From positions 193,976 to 257,975 of the forward strand of contig NZ_ATTQ01000006.1 of NCBI RefSeq assembly GCF_000419765.1: 64,000 nt of DNA, read 5' to 3'. The stretch is from Rhizobium mongolense USDA 1844 (GTDB lineage: Bacteria > Pseudomonadota > Alphaproteobacteria > Rhizobiales > Rhizobiaceae). Each line of letters starts with the position of its first letter. Position 1 is the stretch's first letter. Below are positions 22,095-29,597 of the stretch, in pieces. A program made the position numbers and the translations under genes. The notes beneath the pieces are model-generated. The model searched no databases. It was not told the DNA's origin and saw only the letters and a list, made by a program, of their open reading frames with translations.

Positions 22095-22852
22095 ACTTCG
22101 AAGCCATCAAGTCGATCTATTTCTTCGAAATGGCGCGCACGCGCCGCACGCTGCTGCAGAGTGTCTTTTCGCCGGTGATTTCCACCTCGCTCTATTTCAT
22201 CGTCTTCGGCGCGGCGATCGGCTCGCGCATCCAAGAGGTGGAGGGCGTTTCCTACGGCGCCTTCATCACGCCGGGGCTCATCATGCTGACGCTGCTCGGG
22301 CAATGCATCGGCAACGGTTCCTTCGGCATCTATTTTCCGAAATTCACCGGCACGATCTACGAGGTGCTGTCGGCGCCGGTTGCGATGACGGAGATCCTGC
22401 TCGGCTATGTGGGAGCTGCGGCCACCAAGGGGCTGCTGATCGGGCTCATTATCCTTCTGACGGCCAATGCCTTCGTGGAGGTCAGGATCGAGCATCCCTT
22501 CATGATGATCCTGTTCTTCCTGCTGACGGCGGTCACTTTCAGCCTGTTCGGCTTCATGATCGGCATATGGGCAGGCAACTTCGAGCAATTGAACCTGATC
22601 CCGATGCTCGTGGTGCCGCCGCTGACCTTCCTCGGCGGCAGCTTCTATTCGATCAACATGCTGCCGCCCTTCTGGCAGGCCGTCAGCCACTTCAATCCGG
22701 TGCTCTATCTGGTGAGTGGTTTCCGTTGGAGCTTCTACGGCATCGCCGACGTCAATCCGCTGCTCAGCCTTGGGATGATCGCCATGTTCCTGGCGATCTG
22801 CCTTGCGACACTTGGCTGGATTTTCAAGACGGGATACCGGCTGCGGAACTGA
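22091..22852 (+). CDS. ABC-2 type transporter permease (NodJ/YadH-like)
   Basis: 253 residues with six transmembrane segments, including [39 protein letters not shown] and the late [20 protein letters not shown], the last being the ABC-2 signature. It forms the channel for the ATPase encoded just upstream. The pair resembles NodIJ (lipochitooligosaccharide export) and E. coli YadGH alike; without nodulation genes nearby the housekeeping YadGH-type role is the safer reading. Confidence 0.9.
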
Positions 22853-22928
22853 GTGCCTGCGCCGGGCGGATGATATTGACGGCGACGTCGCCTTCGATAC
22901 GCCACGCTCTAGGTCACGCCTGCCATGC

Positions 22929-23165
22929 TCACGGGCTACGACCACGACCTCGCCCTGCGAGGGTAAATTTTGTCAGTTCACATCGTTGGCCGGCGGCGAG
23001 CAGGACCAGGAGACAGACATTGAACGCTTCGCCATCGCCCGCTGCGGCGGAAGCTTCCGTCGCAGCATCATCGATTTGCGCTTGGCTTTCGACCGATTTA
23101 CCGAAGCGTGCGCGGCTGATGCCGGTAAACGCCGGCGTGCCGCCGGTCTTGGCGCTGTTCGACAT
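22929..23165 (-). CDS. Small hypothetical protein
   Basis: 78 residues, MSNSAKTGGTPAFTGISRAR at the start, a glutamine/alanine-rich middle and a hydrophobic NVCLLVLLAAG near residue 58. AAAGGACG lies 6-7 bases before the ATG. It begins 36 bases after the stop of the other small gene at 23202-23411, so the two probably form one unit. I do not recognise a family. Confidence 0.5.
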   Translation of the reverse strand: MSNSAKTGGTPAFTGISRARFGKSVESQAQIDDAATEASAAAGDGEAFNVCLLVLLAAGQRCELTKFTLAGRGRGRSP

Positions 23166-23201
23166 GATCGGCGTCCTTTGCAAGAATGCGCCGGCCGGCA
23201 A

Positions 23202-23411
23202 TCAGATCCTGTTGATGGTCGGCAGGAAGGATACGACCTGCCTGCGGTGGGCGGCATCCAGCGTGTCGATGCGGTCTTTCCAGAATTGAGCGGCCTCGGG
23301 TGTATCTTTTTCCCAGCAGCGGGTGGATACGATGTTATCGTCGATCACCGCGCGGCGATGGCCGCCCAGGCGTAAATATTCGTCCGCGAGTTGCTTCGAG
23401 GGATTATCCAT
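23202..23411 (-). CDS. Small hypothetical protein
   Basis: 69 residues, MDNPSKQLADEYLRLGGHRR, with AVIDDNIVSTRCWEKDTPEA and a tail LPTINRI. It is preceded by a textbook AAAGGAGG 8 bases before the ATG, the best argument that it is translated. No domain is recognised. Amphipathic charged composition suggests a cytoplasmic protein. Confidence 0.6.
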   Translation of the reverse strand: MDNPSKQLADEYLRLGGHRRAVIDDNIVSTRCWEKDTPEAAQFWKDRIDTLDAAHRRQVVSFLPTINRI

Positions 23412-23510
23412 GAACAGCGCCTCCTTTCAATCCTTTCAACCCGGATGCGGGACGCAAGGTTCCATGGGTTGAAGAATATAGAGCCGGGCGTTGACGCTAT
23501 GTGCTGCTCC

Positions 23511-23966
23511 TCAAGCGCTCTTTGGTCTCTTCTGGGAGGTATTCAGCGCCACGGCGGCGCGGACGAGCGCCTTCAACGCTTTTTCATCGATCTCGTCGCC
23601 CTCATGGAAATCGATGGCACGCCTCGTGTTGCCTTCGAGGCTGGAGTTGAAGAGGCCTGAAGGATCCTCCAACGAGGCGCCCTTGGCGAAGGTCAACTTC
23701 ACGGCATTCTTATAGGTCTCGCCGGTGCAGATGATGCCGGCATGCTCCCACACGGGAACCCCGAACACGTTCGAGGGCTTTCTCCATTTTACCTCCTCGA
23801 CCACATCGGGGTCGGTCTCCTTGATGAGGCTTCGGAGCCTGGCGAGCGTCTTGCCCCGCCAATCGCCCAGCGCCGCTACTTTCGCATCGATCAGCTGAGA
23901 CGGAGAGGCTTCTGGTTCTGCTTCCTTCACGGCGTTCTTCTTCATGGTGGTTGTCGCTTTCATCAT
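23511..23966 (-). CDS. DUF1801 family protein (first of two tandem copies)
   Basis: 151 residues. After a charged Lys/Glu-rich lead, the DUF1801 (YdhG-like) domain shows LARLRSLIKETDPDVVEEVK, WRKPSNVFGVPVWEHAGIIC and VKLTFAKGASLEDPSGLFN. The fold is related to the iron chaperone frataxin-like proteins described in Bacillus (Fra), but the cellular role in rhizobia is not established. It is last in the run of minus-strand genes headed by the ArsR gene, only 9 bases after the second DUF1801 gene. Confidence 0.85.
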   Translation of the reverse strand: MMKATTTMKKNAVKEAEPEASPSQLIDAKVAALGDWRGKTLARLRSLIKETDPDVVEEVKWRKPSNVFGVPVWEHAGIICTGETYKNAVKLTFAKGASLEDPSGLFNSSLEGNTRRAIDFHEGDEIDEKALKALVRAAVALNTSQKRPKSA

Positions 23967-23975
23967 GGTGTTCGC

Positions 23976-24434
23976 TCACAGTCGTTCGCCAGGCAACTGG
24001 CTGGCTTGGTTCACCCAGTCGGCGAACTGAGCTTCGTCCAGTTCGTCCTCATGGATGTCGAGATAGCGCACGTCCTTATGCTTGGACTGGCCGAGCGGAA
24101 GAGGGCGCAGCGATGCGCCGCGGAAGAACGTCACTTTCACGTATTTCGTGAAGCAATGAAAGCTGAGGAACCAGACATGGTCCTCGACACCATAGAAGGG
24201 CGAGTTCCATTTGACCGCCTTGCGCACGCCGGGGACGGTGCGCTCGATGAGCGCGTCGAGGCGGCGTCCGACATCGCTCTTCCAGCCCGGCATGGCCGCG
24301 ACGTAGGCCTGCACGGGGGCGTCGCCGTAGCCCTTGGCGATCTGAGGGTTGCCGCCTGAGAGGAGGACTGGTTCTGTGGAGGCCGGTTTGGCTGTGGTTT
24401 CCTTTGCGGCCTTCGCTGACTTCTTGCGGTCCAT
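23976..24434 (-). CDS. DUF1801 family protein (second tandem copy)
   Basis: 152 residues with a Lys/Ala-rich N-terminus and the domain core YVAAMPGWKSDVGRRLDALI, VRKAVKWNSPFYGVEDHVWF, VKVTFFRGASLRPLPLGQSK. It shares the VKW/VKxTFxxGASL pattern with the neighbouring DUF1801 protein but is otherwise divergent, so the two are old paralogues rather than a recent duplication. It sits 3 bases downstream of the small membrane protein gene. Confidence 0.85.
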   Translation of the reverse strand: MDRKKSAKAAKETTAKPASTEPVLLSGGNPQIAKGYGDAPVQAYVAAMPGWKSDVGRRLDALIERTVPGVRKAVKWNSPFYGVEDHVWFLSFHCFTKYVKVTFFRGASLRPLPLGQSKHKDVRYLDIHEDELDEAQFADWVNQASQLPGERL

Positions 24435-24437
24435 TGT

Positions 24438-24665
24438 TCATGCCTTTCCGCTGACGCTTCGCGCGCTGCGCCACTTCGTGGCGTAAGGCAGCACGAACAT
24501 GTAGAGACCGGTGAACAGGAGCAAAAACAGCGGCAGCAGTGGCGCGTAGACGACCCAGCTGGGAGGTTCTCCCATTCCCATAGCGACGAAATTGGCGATG
24601 ACGGTCGCCGTAAAGGCGATAGACACCCAGCGGTGGAACTGCCGAATCCAATTATTCCATTTCAA
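24438..24665 (-). CDS. Small two-helix membrane protein
   Basis: 75 residues: a short amphipathic lead (KWNNWIRQFHRWVS) followed by two membrane helices, IAFTATVIANFVAMGMGEP and VVYAPLLPLFLLLFTGLYMFV, and a basic tail. The start codon is TTG, which is supported by GGAGG exactly 6 bases upstream; reading ATG nearby would be out of frame. It lies within the ArsR-led gene row, between the SRPBCC and DUF1801 genes. Confidence 0.75.
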   Translation of the reverse strand: MKWNNWIRQFHRWVSIAFTATVIANFVAMGMGEPPSWVVYAPLLPLFLLLFTGLYMFVLPYATKWRSARSVSGKA

Positions 24666-24709
24666 TGGTACCTCCTCTGAGTATCAGTCGAAGCGCAACG
24701 CGAAAGACA

Positions 24710-25141
24710 TCAGTCTGCCAGCGCCAAGACCTGCTCCAGGTTTGCAAAGAACTGCTGCCACCCTGCCTTTGCGCCCCCGTAAGCCTGCTTCTGATCCGGC
24801 CGGAAGCCCGACTGCTCCATGCGCAGGTGGGTCCCCGTGCTCGTTGGGGTGAGCGTAAAGGTCACCACGCTCTGCAGACTATAGGCCGCATCGTTGTGCG
24901 CAAAATTCCAAGTGTAGGACAACGTTCTGTTCGGCTCGACGGCGAGGACCTCGCAGTCCAGCACGCCGCCCCAGTCTCCGCGAAGATTGAAACGGTGGCC
25001 CACGTCAGGCTTGAAGTCGTTCTTCATGAGCCACTCCTCGATCAGGTGTGGTTGCGTGAGCGCGCGCCAGATCTTTTCCGGCGGAAAAGGAAGCTCCCGT
25101 TCGACAATGACGGAAAGCGATTCGGTCGCGGCTTTGTTCAC
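24710..25141 (-). CDS. SRPBCC (AHSA1-like) protein, translationally coupled to ArsR regulator
   Basis: 143 residues with VIVERELPFPPEKIWRALTQ, EEWLMKNDFKPDVGHRFNLR and GWQQFFANLEQVLAL, the AHSA1/START pattern. It starts at GTG, which overlaps the ArsR stop codon in a GTGA arrangement. ArsR-SRPBCC pairs are common in Rhizobiales and the SRPBCC protein is presumed to bind the small hydrophobic ligand or stress product sensed by the operon; this is inference. Confidence 0.88.
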   Translation of the reverse strand: MNKAATESLSVIVERELPFPPEKIWRALTQPHLIEEWLMKNDFKPDVGHRFNLRGDWGGVLDCEVLAVEPNRTLSYTWNFAHNDAAYSLQSVVTFTLTPTSTGTHLRMEQSGFRPDQKQAYGGAKAGWQQFFANLEQVLALAD

Positions 25142-25461
25142 TGGTCCATCCTTTTGAGCAGATCTTCGAGGTCGTTGAACCGGCTCTGCCAGAAGCCCGC
25201 CATCTGGCTTGTCCAGTCGATCAGCGGAGCCAAGGCACTGAGCTGCGCGCTATAATGGGTATGGCGGCCCTCGTGGCGGTCGCGCACCAACCCGGCCTGC
25301 TTCAGGACGCCCAGATGCTTTGAGACGACCGGCTGGGAGACCCCGGCCCGGGCCGTCAAGGCCCCGACCGTCTTTTCTCCCTCGCGGCACAGCCGCTCGA
25401 AGAGAGCCCGCCGGGTCGGATCGGCGAGCGTTCTGAAGAGCATATCGGGAGCGTTCGACAT
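25138..25461 (-). CDS. ArsR/SmtB family transcriptional regulator
   Basis: 107 residues, a winged-helix repressor: FRTLADPTRRALFERLCREG, the recognition helix region GVSQPVVSKHLGVLKQAGLV and the wing RHEGRHTHYSAQ. There is no ELCVCD metal-binding motif, so it probably does not sense arsenic or cadmium by that site. It heads the row ArsR, SRPBCC, small membrane protein, DUF1801, DUF1801. An inverted repeat just upstream of its start is the obvious operator candidate. Confidence 0.9.
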   Translation of the reverse strand: MSNAPDMLFRTLADPTRRALFERLCREGEKTVGALTARAGVSQPVVSKHLGVLKQAGLVRDRHEGRHTHYSAQLSALAPLIDWTSQMAGFWQSRFNDLEDLLKRMDQ

Positions 25462-25468
25462 TTGGGAT

Positions 25469-25500
25469 CTATACCCCGTTGACTATTGATTGACGTATAG
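25469..25500. promoter_or_regulatory. Candidate ArsR operator: inverted repeat CTATAC / GTATAG
   Basis: CTATAC at 25469-25474 and GTATAG at 25495-25500 face each other 8 bases before the ArsR start, where a repressor would block its own promoter or ribosome access. It includes the 16-mer ATACCCCGTTGACTAT, which recurs at 25577-25592. Confidence 0.45.
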
Positions 25501-25576
25501 TCGCAGAGGTATGAGTGAGTCAAGCCGAAACGCTAGGCGGGATGCCGATCGCCGAATAGGCATCCGCGAATTTACC

Positions 25577-25592
25577 ATACCCCGTTGGCTAT
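25577..25592. promoter_or_regulatory. Second copy of the 16-bp motif near the ArsR gene
   Basis: ATACCCCGTTGGCTAT differs at one position from ATACCCCGTTGACTAT at 25471-25486. The 106-base spacing is about ten helical turns, suitable for DNA looping, but a duplicated promoter fragment is equally possible. Confidence 0.4.
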
Positions 25593-25671
25593 GCGTTGTG
25601 CATTGTCGTCACCGATGATACATGGCCGCGGCAATGAGGCGAAGCGCGTCCCGTTGCTGCTATTGCGCCGC

Positions 25672-26373
25672 CTAGTCGCGCATCCTGAGCTCATCCGTCT
25701 GCATCTGCAGGGAACCCAGCGTTTGGAGGAAGCTCATGCCGAGCAGGCTCTGGTCGAGCGCGCCGTCTTCGGCGACGCTAGCGGCGACGTCGGTGCGCAC
25801 GATGGGGCCGATGGCGATGCGGTCGAGCGTCACGGGCGCGGCGCGGGCGCGGCCGTTCGCCGTCATGACGGTCATCGAATAAGTGAGGTTTTCAGGGATG
25901 ATGCCGATCCGCTCGGCATCCGTATGCGACAAGGCCACCATGCTGGCGCCGGTATCGACGAGCATCGGGATCGTCTGGCCGTTGACGGAGACGTCGGCCT
26001 CGAAATGGCCGTTCAGCAGTTTGTGCAGGATGATCTCGCTGCTGCCCTCGCTGGTGGTGACGACGACGGCACGGCCGGGCACGAGGCCGGCAAGCAGACG
26101 GTTGCCGACGCCAAACAGGTCCTGGCGGTAGAGATAGACGGTTGCGAGGGCCAGGATGATGACCAGCCAGATCATCAGGTTGCGCATGGTTTCGCCGGCG
26201 CTGCGGCGGCTTGCCCAGATGCCGGCAGAGAGCATCAGCACGATCGGCAAGAGATAGACCATGCGCCCGAAATCGTCGATGTTCATGCCGAGCACGCGGT
26301 CGCTGTCGTGGTTGTAGACGAGCACCGCAAGGCCGATCGCGAGGATCAGAAGGAAGAGCCCGAGCCGGTTCAT
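25672..26373 (-). CDS. Membrane-anchored retropepsin-like aspartic protease (TIGR02281 type)
   Basis: 233 residues. Three hydrophobic segments occupy the first 100 residues (LGLFLLILAIGLAVLVY, MVYLLPIVLMLSAGIWA, LMIWLVIILALATVYLY). The C-terminal half is a single-chain retropepsin-like domain with the active-site motif MLVDTGASMVALS and the later LGMSFLQTLGSLQM. Two such chains would have to dimerise to complete the catalytic pair. It probably cleaves envelope proteins. It overlaps the DUF1289 gene by four bases (ATGA). Confidence 0.88.
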   Translation of the reverse strand: MNRLGLFLLILAIGLAVLVYNHDSDRVLGMNIDDFGRMVYLLPIVLMLSAGIWASRRSAGETMRNLMIWLVIILALATVYLYRQDLFGVGNRLLAGLVPGRAVVVTTSEGSSEIILHKLLNGHFEADVSVNGQTIPMLVDTGASMVALSHTDAERIGIIPENLTYSMTVMTANGRARAAPVTLDRIAIGPIVRTDVAASVAEDGALDQSLLGMSFLQTLGSLQMQTDELRMRD

Positions 26374-26579
26374 GAGCGGTGCTCCGGCATTGGGGCCGCC
26401 TCGCGAACCAGCGCCGCCGGTTCGGCAAAGAGGCGCGCGGCAAGGACAGTCATGATGCGCTGCCTTTCCTCATCCGAATAGGACATCCAGTTGCCGATCT
26501 CCTGAAGCGTGCGGCCGCAACCTGTGCAAAAGCCGGTTGCGGGATCGATCGAGCATACGTGGATGCAGGGCGTTTGCAT
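26370..26579 (-). CDS. DUF1289 family small cysteine-motif protein
   Basis: 69 residues starting MQTPCIHVCSIDPATGFCTG CGRT, the four-cysteine pattern C-x3-C-x8-C-x2-C that defines DUF1289 and probably binds zinc or an iron-sulfur cluster, followed by EIGNWMSYSDEERQRIM. Function unknown. It is 18 bases downstream of cobS on the same strand and coupled to the protease gene. Confidence 0.9.
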   Translation of the reverse strand: MQTPCIHVCSIDPATGFCTGCGRTLQEIGNWMSYSDEERQRIMTVLAARLFAEPAALVREAAPMPEHRS

Positions 26580-26597
26580 GAGCGGAATATCGTGATT

Positions 26598-27380
26598 TCA
26601 CAAGGCCGTGGCAAGGGCGCAGAAGGCTGCGATTTCGGAAATCTGCTGGGCGGCGCCGAGCGTGTCCCCCGTATGGCCCGCAAGCTTGCGGCGGATATAA
26701 AGCGTGAAGGCGATGACCGCGATGCCGGTTGCAAGCAGGCTGCAGACAAGGGCCAGCAGGCCGAGCGCCGGCCAGACGAGAAGGGCCGAAAAGAGGCAGG
26801 CGGACACGACCGCGACATGCATTGCGCTTTCGCCGGGCTGTCCCGAGGAGGCGGCGATGCCGTCCGTCTTTGCGGGCGGCAGACGGTGCCAGTGCCAGAC
26901 GAGGGCGGCACGGCTGAGGCAGGCGGCCGCGGGGATAGCGAAGGCGGCGGCAAGCGGGGCGACCTCGCGGGCGATGGCGGCAAGCGCTGCGGCGCGAAGT
27001 GCTAGCGAGAAGACGAGGGCAATCGCGCCGTAGCTGCCGATGCGGCTGTCCTTCATGATCGCCAGCGCGTGATCGCGGTCGCGTCCGCCGCCGATGCCGT
27101 CGGCAGTGTCGGAGAGCCCGTCCTCGTGTAGCGCGCCGCCGATGAGCGTCTGGACGGCGAATGCGACGAATGCCGCCATCAGACGGTCTGCGCGCAGGCC
27201 AAGGAGAATGAGAAAGACGAGGGCCGGAAGAAGGCCGATCAGAATCCCGGCGAGCGGGAAGGCGCGTACCGTGCGGCTGAGCTTGCCGTCGTCTGCGGAA
27301 AAGACCCATTGCGGCACGGGAAGCCGGCTCAGGAAAGCGACGGCGCGGGCGGTGTCGAGCGCATAGGCCTTGATGTTCAT
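26598..27380 (-). CDS. cobS: Adenosylcobinamide-GDP ribazoletransferase
   Basis: 260 residues (Pseudomonas CobV/Salmonella CobS type). It joins adenosylcobinamide-GDP to alpha-ribazole in the last step of cobalamin synthesis, at the inner membrane. Visible motifs are the N-terminal [12 protein letters not shown] and the magnesium/substrate motif [20 protein letters not shown]; about seven helices follow. The MNIKAYALD start at 27380 gives the family's usual length; the frame is open further upstream but not protein-like. The gene is divergent from cobT. Confidence 0.93.
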   Translation of the reverse strand: MNIKAYALDTARAVAFLSRLPVPQWVFSADDGKLSRTVRAFPLAGILIGLLPALVFLILLGLRADRLMAAFVAFAVQTLIGGALHEDGLSDTADGIGGGRDRDHALAIMKDSRIGSYGAIALVFSLALRAAALAAIAREVAPLAAAFAIPAAACLSRAALVWHWHRLPPAKTDGIAASSGQPGESAMHVAVVSACLFSALLVWPALGLLALVCSLLATGIAVIAFTLYIRRKLAGHTGDTLGAAQQISEIAAFCALATAL

Positions 27381-27535
27381 GTCCTCAACTTCATGCATGA
27401 AGGTGCGACGCTTTGGGAGTTGTGACGCCTGGCCGCTGCCTTTAATAGAGTCGCGACGAAAGAAGCCGATTTGTCTGCAAAAGACAAGTTGGCCCCGGAT
27501 CTCCGGACAGAAGCAAATACAAGGAAGCCGCATTC

Positions 27536-28552
27536 ATGAGCGTTTCAGGCCTGCCGTTCGACGATTTCCGTGCGCTGCTGCGCGATCTGCCGGGACCGGA
27601 TACCCGGGCGCTGGTGGCAGCGCGCGAGCGCGACGCGCAACTGACGAAGCCGCCGGGCGCGCTCGGGCGGCTCGAGGAGATCGCTTTCTGGCTGGCCGCC
27701 TGGACGGGCAGGGCGCCGGCCGTCAACCGGCCGCTGGTTGCGATCTTCGCCGGCAATCACGGCGTGGCGAAACAGGGCATCACACCCTTTCCGCCGGCGG
27801 TGACGCAGCAGATGGTGGAGAATTTCGCCGCCGGTGGTGCCGCGATCAACCAGATCTGCGTCGCCTACGATCTCGGGCTGAAGGTCTTCGATCTGGCGCT
27901 CGACTATCCGACCGGCGACATCACAGAAGAGGCAGCACTTTCCGAGCGCGACTGCGCGGCGACCATGGCCTTCGGCATGGAGGCAATTGCGGGCGGCACG
28001 GACCTGCTCTGCATCGGCGAGATGGGGATCGGCAACACGACGATCGCTGCGGCCATCAATTACGCGCTTTACGGCGGCTCGGCGCGCGACTGGGTCGGCC
28101 CGGGAACCGGTTCCGAGGGCGAGATGCTGGAGCGCAAGGTGGCAGCCGTCGAGCGCGCTGTCGAGCTGCACCGCGACCATCTGAACGATCCGCTGGAAAT
28201 CATGCGCCGCCTCGGCGGCCGCGAAATTGCGGCAATGGCTGGCGCCATTCTTGCCGCGCGCGTCGAAAAGATACCGGTGCTGATCGACGGCTATGTGGCG
28301 ACGGCGGCAGGCGCCATCCTGCAGGCGGCCAATCCGTCGGCGCTCGACCACTGCCTGATCGGTCATGTCTCCGGCGAACCGGGGCATCTCAGGGCGATCG
28401 AGATGCTCGGCAAAACGCCGCTTCTGGCGCTCGGCATGCGGCTTGGCGAGGGGACGGGTGCGGCACTTGCCGCCGGCATCGTGAAGGCCGCCGCGGCCTG
28501 CCATTCCGGAATGGCGACATTCTCACAGGCGGGCGTTACCAACAAACACTGA
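27536..28552 (+). CDS. cobT: Nicotinate-nucleotide--dimethylbenzimidazole phosphoribosyltransferase
   Basis: 338 residues. The enzyme makes alpha-ribazole 5'-phosphate from dimethylbenzimidazole and nicotinate mononucleotide, supplying the lower ligand that CobS attaches. Recognisable blocks are LTKPPGALGRLEEIAFWLA, IFAGNHGVAKQGITPFPPAV, ICIGEMGIGNTTIAAAI-type (CIGEMGIGNTTIAAAINYAL) and the C-terminal GMRLGEGTGAALAAGIVKAA with the catalytic glutamate. Length agrees with the family. The 155-base gap to cobS lacks an obvious B12-box riboswitch. Confidence 0.94.
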   Translation: MSVSGLPFDDFRALLRDLPGPDTRALVAARERDAQLTKPPGALGRLEEIAFWLAAWTGRAPAVNRPLVAIFAGNHGVAKQGITPFPPAVTQQMVENFAAGGAAINQICVAYDLGLKVFDLALDYPTGDITEEAALSERDCAATMAFGMEAIAGGTDLLCIGEMGIGNTTIAAAINYALYGGSARDWVGPGTGSEGEMLERKVAAVERAVELHRDHLNDPLEIMRRLGGREIAAMAGAILAARVEKIPVLIDGYVATAAGAILQAANPSALDHCLIGHVSGEPGHLRAIEMLGKTPLLALGMRLGEGTGAALAAGIVKAAAACHSGMATFSQAGVTNKH

Positions 28553-28632
28553 GCGCTGCAGCTTTGTGTCAGACGGATGACGGGTGCTTGCGGCGTAAGC
28601 CTGGAACCGGTATTCGCATTTTGATCGATGGA

Positions 28633-28650
28633 CGGCGGCTGCGGCCGCCG
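28633..28650 (+). terminator. Hairpin between cobT and dgkA
   Basis: CGGCGGC, loop TGCG, GCCGCCG: a perfect 7-bp GC stem about 80 bases after the cobT stop and 25 bases before the dgkA start. It could terminate cobT or attenuate dgkA. Confidence 0.4.
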
Positions 28651-28674
28651 CCGACTGCAAGACGAGGGCGTGCT

Positions 28675-29067
28675 TTGACCAAACCTGCCATAGGCAAATT
28701 GACGGGTGTGAGCCATTTCTTCGCTGCCGCCGTCTATTCCTGGGCGGGCTTCCAGCGCCTGATCAAGGAATCGGCTTTCCGGCAGGAGCTGCTTTTTGCC
28801 GCCGTTTCGCTGATCCTGCTTGCCGCTGTCGGTGCATCTCTGTGGGAAATGATGATTGCCGTCGTGCTGTTTCTGGTGCTCTTTGCCGTCGAGGCGCTGA
28901 ATACGGCGATCGAGGAGGTGATCGACCGCATCTCGCCGGAAATCTCGATGGTCGGCAAACATGCGAAGGATCTTGGCTCCTTTGCCGTCCTCTGCGCGAT
29001 TGCGGCGTGCGGGCTTTATCTTCTCGTCACGATCGGCACGCATCTCATTGCGATCGTCTTTGCCTGA
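28675..29067 (+). CDS. dgkA: Diacylglycerol kinase
   Basis: 130 residues with three membrane helices. The family signature is FAVEALNTAIEEVIDRISPE, which contains the catalytic glutamate and the E-x3-D pair; WAGFQRLIKESAFRQEL is the typical amphipathic N-terminal region. The enzyme phosphorylates diacylglycerol to phosphatidate in the inner membrane, recycling lipid released when membrane-derived cyclic glucans are made. The start is a TTG with GAGGG 6 bases upstream, giving a length close to E. coli DgkA (122). Confidence 0.92.
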   Translation: MTKPAIGKLTGVSHFFAAAVYSWAGFQRLIKESAFRQELLFAAVSLILLAAVGASLWEMMIAVVLFLVLFAVEALNTAIEEVIDRISPEISMVGKHAKDLGSFAVLCAIAACGLYLLVTIGTHLIAIVFA

Positions 29068-29078
29068 GGCGGATGGCG

Positions 29079-29573
29079 TCAGGCATCAGGATTTTCTCTG
29101 ATCGCTTTCTCGAAGAACAGGCTGATCGGTGACGGCCTGTAGGCGCCGAAGGGCCCGCGCTCCTTGTATCCGGCCCAACGATACAGGTTTTGTCCATCCG
29201 TATTCCTGATACCGACTTCCATTTTGATAAGGCGAATTCCTTTGGACAAGGCCGCTGATTCCACGGCTTGCAACAGGGCTCTTCCAACGCCCCGCTGTCT
29301 GAATCTCTGATCCACGATCATCCGCTTGAGTTCAGCCGTGCCATCATGATCGTCGAAGAGCGCGCAGCACCCTGCTGCGGAAAGATCGCCAGTGCGTGCG
29401 ACAAAGACGGAAATATGTGGTGCGGACAATGTTTCCGGATTGAGCGGCCTGCGATACTCGCCGGGATAGAGCGAGGCCGCAACCGTATCGGACAGCAAGA
29501 GAAGCGACGCCACGTCATCTTGCCGCGGACTTTCTTCTCTGACGCTCAACATCGTTTGCACTGATCTGTCCAC
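29079..29573 (-). CDS. GNAT family N-acetyltransferase
   Basis: 164 residues with the acetyl-CoA binding motif A region KRMIVDQRFRQRGVGRALLQ and the following EVGIRNTDGQNLYRWAGYKE RGPFG. The substrate is unknown. The start is uncertain: the longest frame begins at a GTG (29573), while the ATG at 29552 gives MLSVREESPRQDD; neither has a clear ribosome binding site. It converges on dgkA and lies just downstream of the sensor kinase gene. Confidence 0.85.
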   Translation of the reverse strand: MDRSVQTMLSVREESPRQDDVASLLLLSDTVAASLYPGEYRRPLNPETLSAPHISVFVARTGDLSAAGCCALFDDHDGTAELKRMIVDQRFRQRGVGRALLQAVESAALSKGIRLIKMEVGIRNTDGQNLYRWAGYKERGPFGAYRPSPISLFFEKAIRENPDA

Positions 29574-29597
29574 CTGGTTTCGTGCAGACTGCCGAGA

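Noticed and set aside
22803..23375. 190-codon plus-strand frame opposite the two small genes
   Set aside because: It starts inside the permease gene and has no ribosome binding site, whereas both minus-strand genes do.
27381..27535. Possible cobalamin riboswitch between cobS and cobT
   Set aside because: I looked for a B12-box-like sequence and the long paired stems and saw none; only a small TTGTCT/AGACAA hairpin at 27471-27487 is present.
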